Assembly: GCF_025352425.1 (NCBI RefSeq) | Contig: NZ_JANXTI010000008.1 | Coordinates: forward strand, 1 to 64,000 | DNA length: 64,000 bases | Source: Flavobacterium sp. | GTDB lineage: Bacteria; Bacteroidota; Bacteroidia; Flavobacteriales; Flavobacteriaceae | Direction of reading: 5' to 3' | In this document: positions 1-11,971 of the stretch, piece after piece | Position numbering within the stretch: the stretch's first letter is position 1 | Layout: each line of letters opens with the position of its first letter | Translations under genes and position numbers: made by a program | The notes under the pieces: generated by a model | What the model was told of the DNA's origin: nothing | Databases searched by the model: none | Seen by the model: the letters and a program-made list of their open reading frames with translations, nothing else

Positions 1-570
1 GTATGTTCCTGCAGGTGTTGGTGTAGCAGTTACTGTTGCTGGTGTGCCTGCACAAACAGGCGCACTGGCTACTGTTACCGTTGGTGTTGGATTGATAACC
101 ACTGTGGTTTGTCCCGGTTGGCTTGGACAGTTTGTAGTAGTATTGGTAATGATAACACTATAAACTCCTGCCGTAGTTGTTGTGAATGTAGCTACATTTC
201 CGGGATTCGTTGCTCCCGATGGGACTGTCCATGCATATGAGTATGTTCCTGCGGGTGTTGGTGTAGCAGTTACTGTAGCTGGTGTGCCGGCACAAACCGG
301 GGCGCTGCTTACTGTTACCGTTGGTGTTGGATTGATAACCACTGTGGTTTGTCCCGGTTGGCTTGGACAACTTGTAGTGGTATTGGTAATGATAACACTA
401 TAAACTCCCGCCGTAGTCGTTGTGAATGTAGCCACATTTCCAGGATTCGTTGCTCCCGATGCAACTGTCCATGCATAAGAGTATGTTCCTGCGGGTGTTG
501 GTGTTGCAGTTACTGTTGCCGGTGTGCCGGCACAAACAGGCGCACTGCTTACTGTTACCGTTGGTTTTGG
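1..570. repeat. 240-bp in-frame tandem repeat (about 2.4 copies; 80-aa unit), continuing beyond the window
   Basis: gtatgttcctgc[a/g]ggtgttggtgt recurs at 1, 241 and 481. Copies 1 and 2 differ at roughly 18 of 240 positions by eye. Confidence 0.93.
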
Positions 571-1620
571 GTTTATTGTTATAGTTACAGTTGCTGTATC
601 CGTTGCACATATAGCTGAAGAAACTGTATACGTAAATACATAAGGACTTCCTGCCAAAGTCATGGTTGAGATGTTAAGTGTACCTTGAGAACCATTAGTT
701 GTAGCAATGGGACCTGTCCAAACTCCTGTATTATCTGGTGTTCCACCTAATAAATTAAATAAATCGAATGGAGCAGTGGAAGAAACCTGGTCTATACATA
801 TTCCTCTATTACCATCATTACCTGCATCATTTGGCTCATAAATATTAACTAAAACATCAAGCCTATTACTACTTTCACATGGTGGATCAACTGTAGTCGC
901 ATAGTAATGTTGCCCATTTACAAGTGGAGTCGATGGATCCAAAGGAATTCCAAAAGTAGATGTCGAATACCAATTATTATTACCTGAGGCCACTAAGTCA
1001 TTTATCGTTGGAGGATTGTCATTACAAAACTCCTGAATTGCCGGTCCGGTAGGAACCGGAACAATTCCAACATTTACAAACAGTTGAAGTCTCGAAGTTT
1101 CACATCCTGTGGAGGGATTAGTTTGGCTAATATAATAAATGGTATTATCTGTCAAAACCGCGTTAGGCAATAGAGCAGTTCCACCACTTGGCACCGTATA
1201 CCATCTTAAACCGTTACCCGATATCACGAATTGTGGATTGGATGGAGTTGCCTGGTTGGCGTTAGTAACACAAACGCCTTGAAAATTTGCTCCTGTTGGT
1301 GCAGAATATATTGTAACTACAACACTTTGTCTTGTTGCACAAGGTCCGGTTGCTGCATCTGCAAAATAATCCTCACCATTTGTTAAACCTGTAGCATTTG
1401 ATAAAGCCGGTCCACCAGTTGCATTAGCATACCATTTTATACCCCCACCATTATCCGTTGCAACAAGACTAGCAACTGTAGGTGATTGCGTATCACAGAA
1501 AGTTTGGGTTGCATTTGTTACTGTTGGACATTGAGAATATACAAAATCATTACACCCAAAAAGAGATACTAATAAAACAATATAGAAGTGATAATTTTTA
1601 ACAAGAGTAGTGATTCTCAT
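1..1620 (-). CDS. Ig-like/PKD-like repeat surface protein, truncated at the left window edge (C-terminus not visible)
   Basis: Reverse-strand ATG at 1620 (MRITTLVKNYHFYIVLLVSLFGCNDFVYSQCPTVTNATQTFCDTQ...). The stretches I translated (about 1081-1620 and the 240-480 repeat) are open and in the same frame. It has no stop in the window, so the ORF track omits it. Repeat unit TPTPAGTYSYAWTVASGATNPGNVATFTTTTAGVYSVIITNTTT... Confidence 0.85.
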   Translation of the reverse strand, partial: MRITTLVKNYHFYIVLLVSLFGCNDFVYSQCPTVTNATQTFCDTQSPTVASLVATDNGGGIKWYANATGGPALSNATGLTNGEDYFADAATGPCATRQSVVVTIYSAPTGANFQGVCVTNANQATPSNPQFVISGNGLRWYTVPSGGTALLPNAVLTDNTIYYISQTNPSTGCETSRLQLFVNVGIVPVPTGPAIQEFCNDNPPTINDLVASGNNNWYSTSTFGIPLDPSTPLVNGQHYYATTVDPPCESSNRLDVLVNIYEPNDAGNDGNRGICIDQVSSTAPFDLFNLLGGTPDNTGVWTGPIATTNGSQGTLNISTMTLAGSPYVFTYTVSSAICATDTATVTITINPKPTVTVSSAPVCAGTPATVTATPTPAGTYSYAWTVASGATNPGNVATFTTTTAGVYSVIITNTTTSCPSQPGQTTVVINPTPTVTVSSAPVCAGTPATVTATPTPAGTYSYAWTVPSGATNPGNVATFTTTTAGVYSVIITNTTTNCPSQPGQTTVVINPTPTVTVASAPVCAGTPATVTATPTPAGTY

Positions 1621-2004
1621 AAGCAATTCAATTTTTGACAATTCTTTGCTAATTCTGGTACACTCTTTACATATCCTTCAATTTTCACATCTTATTGGTA
1701 AAAATGATTTAATTTGATATTCGACAGCATACTCCGAGCAAAAAAATACTTCCACTATATTACTCATAATAATAATAATGGAATTTGACTTATTAAAATG
1801 TTATAAACAAAATTATCAACACAATTGCCGATAAATCGATTCGTAAAAATTGATTTATAATATTGAAATCTAATATTTTATGAAATATTAAAATCGAATT
1901 TTAAGGTTATTAAGAATTTAATTTTCATTTAGAAATAAAAAATTTGTTAATAAGTTTACTAACAATCGAAACCTATTAACAATTAGTTGCAAAACTAATA
2001 TGAA

Positions 2005-2949
2005 TTAAAAAGTAATATTCTCGATGCCCTTTGAGACTATTCGAAATTCCTGGATTATGTCATCAATAATAGATTCTACAGATTTTATTTCATGAATTAA
2101 TCCCGCTATTTGGCCTATTTCTAACTCTCCGTCTTCTAAATCTCCTTCAAACATTCCCTTTTTGGCTCTGGCCCGACCCAATAATGCTTTTAACTCTTCG
2201 GCTGTTGGAGACTTTAAATACAAATTTTGGATATCATCGTAAAATTTGTTTTTTATCAATCGTACGGGAGCTAGTTCCTTTAACGTTAATTGGGTATCAC
2301 CTTCCTTAATCTCAGTGATGGTTTTTTTAAAATTATCATGAGAAGAACTTTCAAAAGAAGCTGCAAATCGAGAACCCATTTGCACTCCATCGGCACCGAG
2401 AACCATTGCTGCCAGCATTCCTCTTCCTGAAGCAATTCCCCCCGCAGCTATCAACGGAATATTAATTTGTTCTTTTACCATCGGGATTAAAGTAAACGTA
2501 GTAGTTTCCTCTCTACCATTGTGTCCGCCGGCTTCGAACCCTTCGGCTACGACCGCGTTAACTCCGGCCTCTTGCGCTTTCATGGCAAACTTTGAACTAC
2601 TTACAACATGAACAACTATAATTCCTTTTTCTTTTAAATAACTGGTCCAGGTTTTTGGGTTCCCTGCTGATGTGAAAACAATCTTCACTTCCTCTTCAAT
2701 AATAATCTGAATGATTTCTTCAATATTAGGGTACAACATCGGAACGTTAACTCCAAATGGTTTATCCGTCGCTTTTTTACATTTTTGGATATGTTCACGC
2801 AAAACATCAGGATACATTGAACCCGCACCTATCAATCCTAACCCTCCCGAATTACTCACGGCACTGGCTAATTTGTAACCGCTATTCCAAATCATTCCGC
2901 CTTGAATAATTGGGTATTTTATATTGAAAAGGTGCGTGATTTTATTCAT
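2005..2949 (-). CDS. NAD(P)H-dependent flavin oxidoreductase, nitronate monooxygenase/FabK-like
   Basis: N-terminal YPIIQGGM, AEGFEAGGHNG, PLIAAGGIASGRGMLAAMVLGADGVQMGSRF motifs of the NMO family. Confidence 0.88.
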   Translation of the reverse strand: MNKITHLFNIKYPIIQGGMIWNSGYKLASAVSNSGGLGLIGAGSMYPDVLREHIQKCKKATDKPFGVNVPMLYPNIEEIIQIIIEEEVKIVFTSAGNPKTWTSYLKEKGIIVVHVVSSSKFAMKAQEAGVNAVVAEGFEAGGHNGREETTTFTLIPMVKEQINIPLIAAGGIASGRGMLAAMVLGADGVQMGSRFAASFESSSHDNFKKTITEIKEGDTQLTLKELAPVRLIKNKFYDDIQNLYLKSPTAEELKALLGRARAKKGMFEGDLEDGELEIGQIAGLIHEIKSVESIIDDIIQEFRIVSKGIENITF

Positions 2950-2997
2950 TTATGCTGAATTAATTTACTGCGTCAGTTAACGTCGCTTGTCTCAATA

Positions 2998-4623
2998 TTA
3001 ATTTTTAATGATTTTTCCAGTTTGCACAAATGAATTGCTTTTTATTTTATAGAAATAAATTCCGGAATTGATGTTTTCCATTGAAAATGATGTGTCCGAA
3101 TTTTGAATCGCCTTTTCAAAAATAATCTGACCTAAAGTATTGTAAAACCTAATTTTTGCTTCACTAAAAAAAGGCGGAAATGAAATAAAAAGTTCATCAG
3201 AAACCGGATTTGGATATACTAAAAATCTCCCCACTGAATTTTGGTTTACAGAAAGCTGGGCACTATTTAATGCTGATTGAAAATCCGGAATTCCATAGCC
3301 ATATTGATCCGTTGGATTAGCAAATCTATCGGCAGATTGCTTAACAAAATCTACAACTTGTTGGTTAGTTGCCCATGGAATTGCCTGCCAAAAACTAGTA
3401 ACTGCCCCAGCCATGATTGGCCCGGAAAACGAAGTTCCGCTTGCAGTTACAATATTTCCCGAAGTATTAGAAACTACAGAACTTTGTCCTTGTGCCATTA
3501 CATCCGGTTTGACTCTTCCGTCAAATGTAGGTCCAATTGAACTAAAAGTAGCATAGGTTTCATCTGGTTTTACAGCACCAACCGCCAAAACATGTATCGC
3601 ATCGGCAGGAACACCAATATGAGGATCTGCACTATTACCCGAATTTCCTGCACTGGCTATGCAAATCATTCCCCGGCTAAAAGCAATGTCTGCCCCTTTA
3701 GATATATAAGAAGTTATTCCATTAATGTCTTCATAGGTATAGCTATAATTAGGATTGTCATAGTCAAAGTAACCTAAGGAAGTTGTAATCACATCGACAC
3801 CCAAACTGTCTGCAACCTCAGCAGCTTCCACCCAATTGCTTTCTTCAACCGGATTTTCAGAAGCTACATCTTCTGTGATAAACAAGTAGTATTGCGCATC
3901 TGGTGCTGTTCCCACCAATTGATTTTCAACATAGCCGCCCATGGTAGAAAGTACCAAAGTTCCATGTGAGTTTCCTGTGTAAAAATTATTGTTTCTATCT
4001 ACAAAATTATAACCTCCGAGAATTTGATTGTTATCCCGTAATCTTTGAAATGGCGGAACAACATCTACATTCGGAAATCCTGCATCCATCACCGCAATTA
4101 TTTTACCTGTTCCTGTATAATCCAGCTGGTGCAGCAAATGTGCGTTCAGCATTTGAATTTGATTGGCAGAATTACCGTAAGGAAATAAAATAGTAGTTTC
4201 CAAAACCTTATTTATTTTATTGGCAACGGCCGTTTTGGACTTATTTTTCATTTTAGCCGAAGTATTCAGACTTCTATCCGCAAAATAAATATGATCCACA
4301 AAAGATAAAGATGCTAAGTTTTGAATATTTATAATGTCGCCCCGAACATGCACTGCGTTAAACCATTTTGATTTAGCTTTTACTTCTATTCCTGAAGCAG
4401 CGATAATCTCGTCAACATATGGTTGATAAATAGGCACATCTTTTATATCCAAAGCAATTCCCTGATTGGTTCTTCTGTTTAAAGCACGCTGTGAAAGCAT
4501 TTCCAACGGATTGTCAAAATAGAATTGTGCATTGGGTTTGTCTGTAAAATAAACCCAGGCATCTTCCTGAGAATATCCATGAAAACTTAAAAGAAAAAAG
4601 GCAAGGAACAATAGTTTTTTCAT
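2998..4623 (-). CDS. Secreted S8 (subtilisin-like) serine peptidase with T9SS type A C-terminal sorting domain
   Basis: Signal peptide; triad motifs VMDAGFP (D), NSHGT (H), GTSFSGP (S); C-terminal YPNPVSDEL...GIYFYKIKSNSFVQTGKIIKN. Confidence 0.92.
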   Translation of the reverse strand: MKKLLFLAFFLLSFHGYSQEDAWVYFTDKPNAQFYFDNPLEMLSQRALNRRTNQGIALDIKDVPIYQPYVDEIIAASGIEVKAKSKWFNAVHVRGDIINIQNLASLSFVDHIYFADRSLNTSAKMKNKSKTAVANKINKVLETTILFPYGNSANQIQMLNAHLLHQLDYTGTGKIIAVMDAGFPNVDVVPPFQRLRDNNQILGGYNFVDRNNNFYTGNSHGTLVLSTMGGYVENQLVGTAPDAQYYLFITEDVASENPVEESNWVEAAEVADSLGVDVITTSLGYFDYDNPNYSYTYEDINGITSYISKGADIAFSRGMICIASAGNSGNSADPHIGVPADAIHVLAVGAVKPDETYATFSSIGPTFDGRVKPDVMAQGQSSVVSNTSGNIVTASGTSFSGPIMAGAVTSFWQAIPWATNQQVVDFVKQSADRFANPTDQYGYGIPDFQSALNSAQLSVNQNSVGRFLVYPNPVSDELFISFPPFFSEAKIRFYNTLGQIIFEKAIQNSDTSFSMENINSGIYFYKIKSNSFVQTGKIIKN

Positions 4624-4649
4624 AGCTGTGACTCATTGGAAGCGCTAAT

Positions 4650-5837
4650 TTATGAAATTACTCCTGAACCAACTAATTCATCATCAATATTCCAGGCAAC
4701 AAACTGACCTTCGGTAATAGCTGATTGTGGTTCGTCAAAAGAAACGTACAAACCACTTTTAAATTGATATAAAGTTGCTTTTTGCAAAGCCTGACGGTAA
4801 CGAATACGGGCCATGACCTGCATCGTTTCCCCGTTTTTTAATGCTAAATCCTTTCGTATCCAATGAATTTCTGAAGGTTGAACTTTTAATGTTTTTTTGA
4901 ATAAACCAGGATGATTCGCACCTTGACCGGTATAAATTGCATTTGATTTTACATCAGTAGCAATAATGAAAAGCGCTTCTTTTGTTCCACCAACATTCAA
5001 TCCTTTGCGTTGTCCAATAGTGAAGTAATGTGCGCCCTGATGTTTGCCTACTACTTTTCCATTTTCCGGTGAATAGGATATCGAAGTGGATTCAAAAATT
5101 AGTTTTTCTTCCAAAGAATTAAAATCCGGTTGTTCTTGGTTATATTTAGAATTATCAACGTCAATTTCATAAATCAAACCTTCTTTGGGTTGTAATTGTT
5201 GCTGCAAAAAATCAGGCAAACGAACTTTTCCAATAAAGCATAATCCTTGTGAATCTTTTTTTTCTGCTGTAACCAAATCTAATTTTGCCGCTATATCCCG
5301 AACCTCTGGTTTGGTTAATTCTCCAATTGGAAATAAAGATTTTGCTAATTGTTCCTGCGATAATTGACAAAGAAAATAAGACTGGTCTTTGTTCCCATCT
5401 TTTCCTGCTAATAATTGATAAACAGGTTTTCCATCGACTTTAATTTCTCCTTTTCGGCAATAATGTCCCGTGGCAACATAATCCGCACCAAGGCTTAAAG
5501 CAATTTTCATAAAAACATCAAACTTAATTTCGCGATTGCACAATACATCGGGATTAGGAGTTCGTCCTTGTTCGTATTCCTTGAACATATAGTCCACGAT
5601 TTTTTCTTTGTATTGTTCGCTTAAATCAACTGTTTGGAAAGGAATTCCAAGTTTTTCAGCAACCAAAAGTGCGTCGTTGCTGTCTTCAAGCCACGGACAT
5701 TCATTAGAAATGGTTACCGAATCATCATGCCAATTTTTCATAAAAAGACCAATGACTTCATAGCCTTGCTCTTTTAAAAGATAAGCAGCAACACTCGAAT
5801 CAACCCCACCGGAAAGTCCAACAACTACTCTTTTCAT
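4650..5837 (-). CDS. mnmA: tRNA-specific 2-thiouridylase MnmA (ORF-track start probably 8 codons too long)
   Basis: [53 protein letters not shown]. Confidence 0.95.
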   Translation of the reverse strand: MKRVVVGLSGGVDSSVAAYLLKEQGYEVIGLFMKNWHDDSVTISNECPWLEDSNDALLVAEKLGIPFQTVDLSEQYKEKIVDYMFKEYEQGRTPNPDVLCNREIKFDVFMKIALSLGADYVATGHYCRKGEIKVDGKPVYQLLAGKDGNKDQSYFLCQLSQEQLAKSLFPIGELTKPEVRDIAAKLDLVTAEKKDSQGLCFIGKVRLPDFLQQQLQPKEGLIYEIDVDNSKYNQEQPDFNSLEEKLIFESTSISYSPENGKVVGKHQGAHYFTIGQRKGLNVGGTKEALFIIATDVKSNAIYTGQGANHPGLFKKTLKVQPSEIHWIRKDLALKNGETMQVMARIRYRQALQKATLYQFKSGLYVSFDEPQSAITEGQFVAWNIDDELVGSGVIS

Positions 5838-5849
5838 TTTAAAACAAAA

Positions 5850-5875
5850 AATTTGCGGCAAAGTTACCGCAAATT
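5850..5875. promoter_or_regulatory. Perfect 9-bp dyad (AATTTGCGG / CCGCAAATT) whose 8-nt centre on the minus strand is TAACTTTG, a -7-like box upstream of mnmA
   Basis: Plus strand aatttgcgg-caaagtta-ccgcaaatt; about 12 bp upstream of the mnmA ATG. Confidence 0.55.
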
Positions 5876-5939
5876 CTGTAAAATGGTATACAATAATATC
5901 AGTTAAAACAATTCAACCGTTGGCAAAACTTATTTAGCT

Positions 5940-6713
5940 TCACATTTTGCTTTTCAGTTCTTTTTCCAAGTCGGGATTCGGCTTTTCCGCATCTTTAACT
6001 TCAACCTTAACATCTGACTGACTCGGCATTTTTGGTTTTTTGAAGTTTTTATTTTCGTAGTTCATATTGACATCTTTCAATTTTCCTTTTACAAGCATTT
6101 TCCACATACCTACTTTCTTTCCGTTTTTAAAAAGTCCTTGGGCGGCGACTTGATTATCTACATTTCTAAAAATCGCCAATCCATCGTATTGTCCATTTTT
6201 ATAAATAGATTCCTCAAGTACGATGCCATTTTCGGCATAACTTTTATAAGCTCCGTTTTTGATTCCGTCTTTATAAGTTGTCGCTTCAGCTACTTCACCG
6301 CTTTTATAAAATACTTTTCTCACACCATTCAGTTTTCCATTTACATACTTTTCAAGCGTCATAATTGTTGGCAAATCTTCGTGGTAATATTTCCATTCTC
6401 CATCAAATTGTTTATTGACAACTTTTCCTTCGCTTACTTTATTCTTATTTTGATTGTAAAAAATAGTGTAGCACGAATTGTCTTTGGCATTAAATTCCCT
6501 TGTAGCTATTACGGTTCCTGCTTTGGTATCATCAAAGAATTTGAAAATTCCGGTTTCTTTTCCGTGCTCAAAAGTTCCTTCATACCGAGGTCGTTTTGAT
6601 TCCTCATATACACCTTTCCACAAGCCATTCTTTTTGCCGCCTTCATCCAATTTATTGATGTCCTGGGCGAAACCAATCGATGTTAAAAAAAGTAATGCAA
6701 TAATATATTTCAT
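5940..6713 (-). CDS. Secreted MORN-variant repeat protein, YwqK-like
   Basis: Signal peptide MKYIIALLFLTSIGFAQ; repeats such as NGKLNGVRKVFYKSGEVAEATTYKDGIKNGAYKSYAENG. Confidence 0.75.
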   Translation of the reverse strand: MKYIIALLFLTSIGFAQDINKLDEGGKKNGLWKGVYEESKRPRYEGTFEHGKETGIFKFFDDTKAGTVIATREFNAKDNSCYTIFYNQNKNKVSEGKVVNKQFDGEWKYYHEDLPTIMTLEKYVNGKLNGVRKVFYKSGEVAEATTYKDGIKNGAYKSYAENGIVLEESIYKNGQYDGLAIFRNVDNQVAAQGLFKNGKKVGMWKMLVKGKLKDVNMNYENKNFKKPKMPSQSDVKVEVKDAEKPNPDLEKELKSKM

Positions 6714-6776
6714 GATGCAGATTTTTAGTATAACGATAAAATGAGGTTTTTAGTATTCAAAAACAGTTCCAAAAAT

Positions 6777-7577
6777 TTACGACCCCAATTCCATCGCTCT
6801 GTCATTGGCAGCTTTTACCGCTTCAATAATGGTTTTTTCCAATATTCCTTTTTCAAAAATACGCAGAGCACTTTCAGTTGTTCCTCCTTTTGATGCCACT
6901 TTAGCAATCCATTCTTCATTGGATAAAGAATAACTATTTTGGATTGCTACTGAACCCATAAAAGTTTGATTTACTAACAACTCCGCTTCCGATTCATTAA
7001 ATCCTAAATCGACTGCCGCTTTTATCATGGATTGCATAAAATAAAACACATAAGCTGGTCCGCTTCCGGAAATTGCGGTGGCGGCATCAATGAGTTTTTC
7101 ATTTTCTGCATAAACTGACTTTCCGGTAGTGTTTATGAGGTTTTGAATGATGAACAATTCCTTTCTGTCTACATTGGCAGAAGCCGTAAAAACAGTCATT
7201 CCCATTCCGATTTGAGTGGGAATATTTGGCATGGACCGCACTATTTTTGAACAAGAAAGTTGAGTTTCTAATTTAGCTATTGTAATTCCGGCCATAACCG
7301 AAAAAATAATCTGACTGTCTTTTAAGTAAGGCTTAATTGATACTGCCAAAACAGTAAAATCCTGTGGCTTCACGGCTAGAATAACAATGTCAAAATCGCC
7401 TATTTTTTCAGAAACCGAAGTTGAAAAATTGGCTTTCGGAATAGCACTTTCGATTTTGGAAAAATCACTATTTCTGACCAAAACAAAAATATCTTCCGGT
7501 TTGATGAATCGGGAACTGATAAAACTATTAGCATACGTTTTACCCATATTTCCGTGACCAATTATTAGTACTTTCAT
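6777..7577 (-). CDS. proC: Pyrroline-5-carboxylate reductase
   Basis: MKVLIIGHGNMGKTYA; AVKPQD; RSMPNIPTQIGMGMTV; AISGSGPAYVFYF; ASKGGTTESAL. Confidence 0.95.
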   Translation of the reverse strand: MKVLIIGHGNMGKTYANSFISSRFIKPEDIFVLVRNSDFSKIESAIPKANFSTSVSEKIGDFDIVILAVKPQDFTVLAVSIKPYLKDSQIIFSVMAGITIAKLETQLSCSKIVRSMPNIPTQIGMGMTVFTASANVDRKELFIIQNLINTTGKSVYAENEKLIDAATAISGSGPAYVFYFMQSMIKAAVDLGFNESEAELLVNQTFMGSVAIQNSYSLSNEEWIAKVASKGGTTESALRIFEKGILEKTIIEAVKAANDRAMELGS

Positions 7578-7589
7578 TACGTTTAAAAT

Positions 7590-7630
7590 TAAAAACTCTG
7601 TTTAAAGATATGTTTTTAAACAGAGTTTTG
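7590..7630 (-). terminator. Intrinsic terminator downstream of yidC, close to the proC start codon
   Basis: 15-bp perfect arms AAAACTCTGTTTAAA (7592-7606) / TTTAAACAGAGTTTT (7615-7629) with T-rich flanks. Confidence 0.8.
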
Positions 7631-7648
7631 AAAATGTATTACTGAGAA

Positions 7649-9544
7649 TTATTTCTTTTTATTTTGCAATTGCTTTTGAGCTTCAGCTTGTTCCATCATT
7701 TCCCTCATCTTCTTTTGGAACTTACTTTCGGATTTTACTTTAGTTTTGTTCTCCTGGATTTGAGTATGAATCTTATCGCTATTGATGAAGTATCTTTTAA
7801 TGACCAACATAATTCCAATCGTAATTAAGTTGGAAATAAAGTTATACAAACTCAATCCAGAACCGTAACTATTGAAGAAAATCAACATCATTACCGGGGA
7901 AACATAAATCATGATTTTCATCATCTTCGCCATATCAGGCATACCATCTTGCTGTGGTTGGGCCATCGCCTGGTCACCAGAAGTCATTTTCATGTAAAAG
8001 AAAATCGCGATTGCTGCCAAAATTGGGAACAAACTAATATGGTCACCATATAATGGAATGTTGAAAGGTAATTTTACTATTTGGTCAAAGGATGATAAAT
8101 CGTCTGCCCAAAGGAATCCTTTTTGTCTCAACTCAAATGCTGACGGGAAAAACTGAAACGATGCATACATAAACGGAATTTGTATCAAAGCCGGAATACA
8201 GCCGGCCATTGGATTCACTCCCGCTTTATTGTAAAGCTTCATAGTTTCCTGTTGTTTTTTCATTGGATCTTTTTTGAATTTTTCTCCAATTTCCATAATT
8301 TCGGGACGTAACACTTTCATTTTCGCCTGCGACAAAAATGATTTAAAAGTAATTGGCGACATTGCAATTTTGATCAAAATAGTGAAGACAATAATTGCAA
8401 TTCCTAATCCCATGAACGAGCTTAAAAAGCCGAATAACGGAATGAAAATAAACTTATTTATCCAACCAAAAATTCCCCATCCTAACGGAACAATCTTCTC
8501 AAGATTTCTGTTGTAATTCTTTAAAGTTTTATAATCTGTTGGGCCAAAATACCAACTCATTTTATAATCTAACTCATTATTATTGAAGGCTAACGGAACA
8601 TTAGTTTTGAATTGTTTGGTAAAAGTGGTATCAACTTTTTCGTCTTTGATTAAATTATTCGAATGCAATTTTGAAGTCGCAAATGGCATTTTTGTCAAAA
8701 GAATTGTTGAGAAAAAATGTTGCTTGTAAGCTATATAAGAAACCTTTTCCGGTGTTTCTTCAGCATCTTTTCCCAAACCAACATTATTGTTTTTTCCGTC
8801 TTCATATTCATAACGAATATCCGCAAAACGATTCTCATAAGCGATACTTTTCTCATTGCGAAACGTTTTCAAATCCCATTCTAAATCAATCGGTTTAGAA
8901 GTATTTAAAACAGTATTCAGTCCTTGTGAACGAATATCAAAATCAACTAAATATTTATCTGGTGCCAAAACATATTTGTATTCCAAATACTCATTTGCTC
9001 CTGCTTTTAACTTCATCGAAAGAATTTGGTTCGCTCCTACTTTGGTCAAAGTCGGCTCAAAAAATAAGTCTTTCGTATTTAAAACTCTATTATCTTTTGT
9101 CTGTAACTGAAGATTAAAACTGGCATTATTATCTTTAATCAACTCTACTAATTGCCCTGAATTCTTCTTAAACTTTTCATATTTTTTTAAAATCGCTTCA
9201 ACAACATATCCTCCTTTGTTAGCTATTTTTAAGCGTACAAATTCGTTTTCTAAAGTGGTAAAGTTCTCTTTTGCAGAAGGTAAAGTTGCTGAGTAAGCGA
9301 AGCTTCCTAGTGTGCCTTGAAGTTTTTGAATTTTAACTGAATCAGCAACGGCAGTATCTGTTACGGTTGTAGTAGTTTCTTTTGGAATTGCAGATACAGA
9401 TGTCTTTGCTGCTTTCTCTGTTTTGGCTTTTTCCTGTTGCTCTTTCGCTTCATTATTGCTATTGTTATACATCATCCAAATGATGATAACGAATATCAAA
9501 CCAAAACCGATAATTGTATTAAAATCAAATTTCTTTTCTTCCAT
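7649..9544 (-). CDS. yidC: Membrane protein insertase YidC
   Basis: N-terminal TM, large periplasmic domain, then GIAIIVFTILIKIAMSPITFKSFLSQAKM and KAGVNPMAGCIPALIQIPFMYASFQFF. Confidence 0.96.
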   Translation of the reverse strand: MEEKKFDFNTIIGFGLIFVIIIWMMYNNSNNEAKEQQEKAKTEKAAKTSVSAIPKETTTTVTDTAVADSVKIQKLQGTLGSFAYSATLPSAKENFTTLENEFVRLKIANKGGYVVEAILKKYEKFKKNSGQLVELIKDNNASFNLQLQTKDNRVLNTKDLFFEPTLTKVGANQILSMKLKAGANEYLEYKYVLAPDKYLVDFDIRSQGLNTVLNTSKPIDLEWDLKTFRNEKSIAYENRFADIRYEYEDGKNNNVGLGKDAEETPEKVSYIAYKQHFFSTILLTKMPFATSKLHSNNLIKDEKVDTTFTKQFKTNVPLAFNNNELDYKMSWYFGPTDYKTLKNYNRNLEKIVPLGWGIFGWINKFIFIPLFGFLSSFMGLGIAIIVFTILIKIAMSPITFKSFLSQAKMKVLRPEIMEIGEKFKKDPMKKQQETMKLYNKAGVNPMAGCIPALIQIPFMYASFQFFPSAFELRQKGFLWADDLSSFDQIVKLPFNIPLYGDHISLFPILAAIAIFFYMKMTSGDQAMAQPQQDGMPDMAKMMKIMIYVSPVMMLIFFNSYGSGLSLYNFISNLITIGIMLVIKRYFINSDKIHTQIQENKTKVKSESKFQKKMREMMEQAEAQKQLQNKKK

Positions 9545-9570
9545 AGTACTGCTGAACTTATTTCAGTTCC

Positions 9571-11473
<1,903 letters not shown>

Positions 11474-11566
11474 TTAAAAAACAAATAGAAAAAAGATGAA
11501 AGAGAAAAGATAATTATGTTGGAAAAAGAAATCTATATTCTATGTTCTTTTATCTATATTCCTATT

Positions 11567-11971
11567 TTATTTCCAATTAAAAGTAATCACTTTTTCAATA
11601 TCCGGATGTAAACTTAAAAAAACAGGGCAGGTCATTGCACTTCGTTCAAGTATAGTTTTGTTTTTATCAGAAGTCGCTACAGCCATATTTAAAATCACTT
11701 CTATTCGGGCAATTTTCCTGGGTTCGGACTGCATAATTTTAGTAACTTCGGCTGTTGATCCTTTTAATTCAATGTCCAGATCTTTCGATTTTATAGCCAT
11801 AATCGAAATCATACAGGTTCCTAAAGAATTAGCCACCATATCTGTTGGTGAAAACGCTTCACCCTTACCGTGATTATCAGTTGGAGCATCGGTCAGAATC
11901 TCTGTTCCCGATTGTAAATGCATGGACGAAGTTCTTAATTCTCCTAAATATCTAATAATTGATGTGGTCAT
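11567..11971 (-). CDS. OsmC family protein
   Basis: GKGEAFSPTDMVANSLGTCMISIMAIKSKDLDIELKG...; ERSAMTCPVFLSLHPDI. Confidence 0.88.
   Translation of the reverse strand: MTTSIIRYLGELRTSSMHLQSGTEILTDAPTDNHGKGEAFSPTDMVANSLGTCMISIMAIKSKDLDIELKGSTAEVTKIMQSEPRKIARIEVILNMAVATSDKNKTILERSAMTCPVFLSLHPDIEKVITFNWK

Noticed and set aside
158-618. Short ORFs on both strands (158..370 -, 182..403 +, 349..618 +, 398..610 -)
   Set aside because: They are out-of-frame readings of the 240-bp tandem repeat; the real coding frame is the long minus-strand ORF open to the left edge.
1621-2004. 384-bp AT-rich intergenic region considered as a possible ncRNA or origin-like locus
   Set aside because: No convincing hairpin, DnaA-box cluster or promoter pattern; best treated as a promoter/UTR region.
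6138-6744. Plus-strand ORFs 6138..6599 and 6478..6744
   Set aside because: Antisense to the YwqK-like gene; hydrophobic low-complexity translations expected from reversed Lys-rich repeats.
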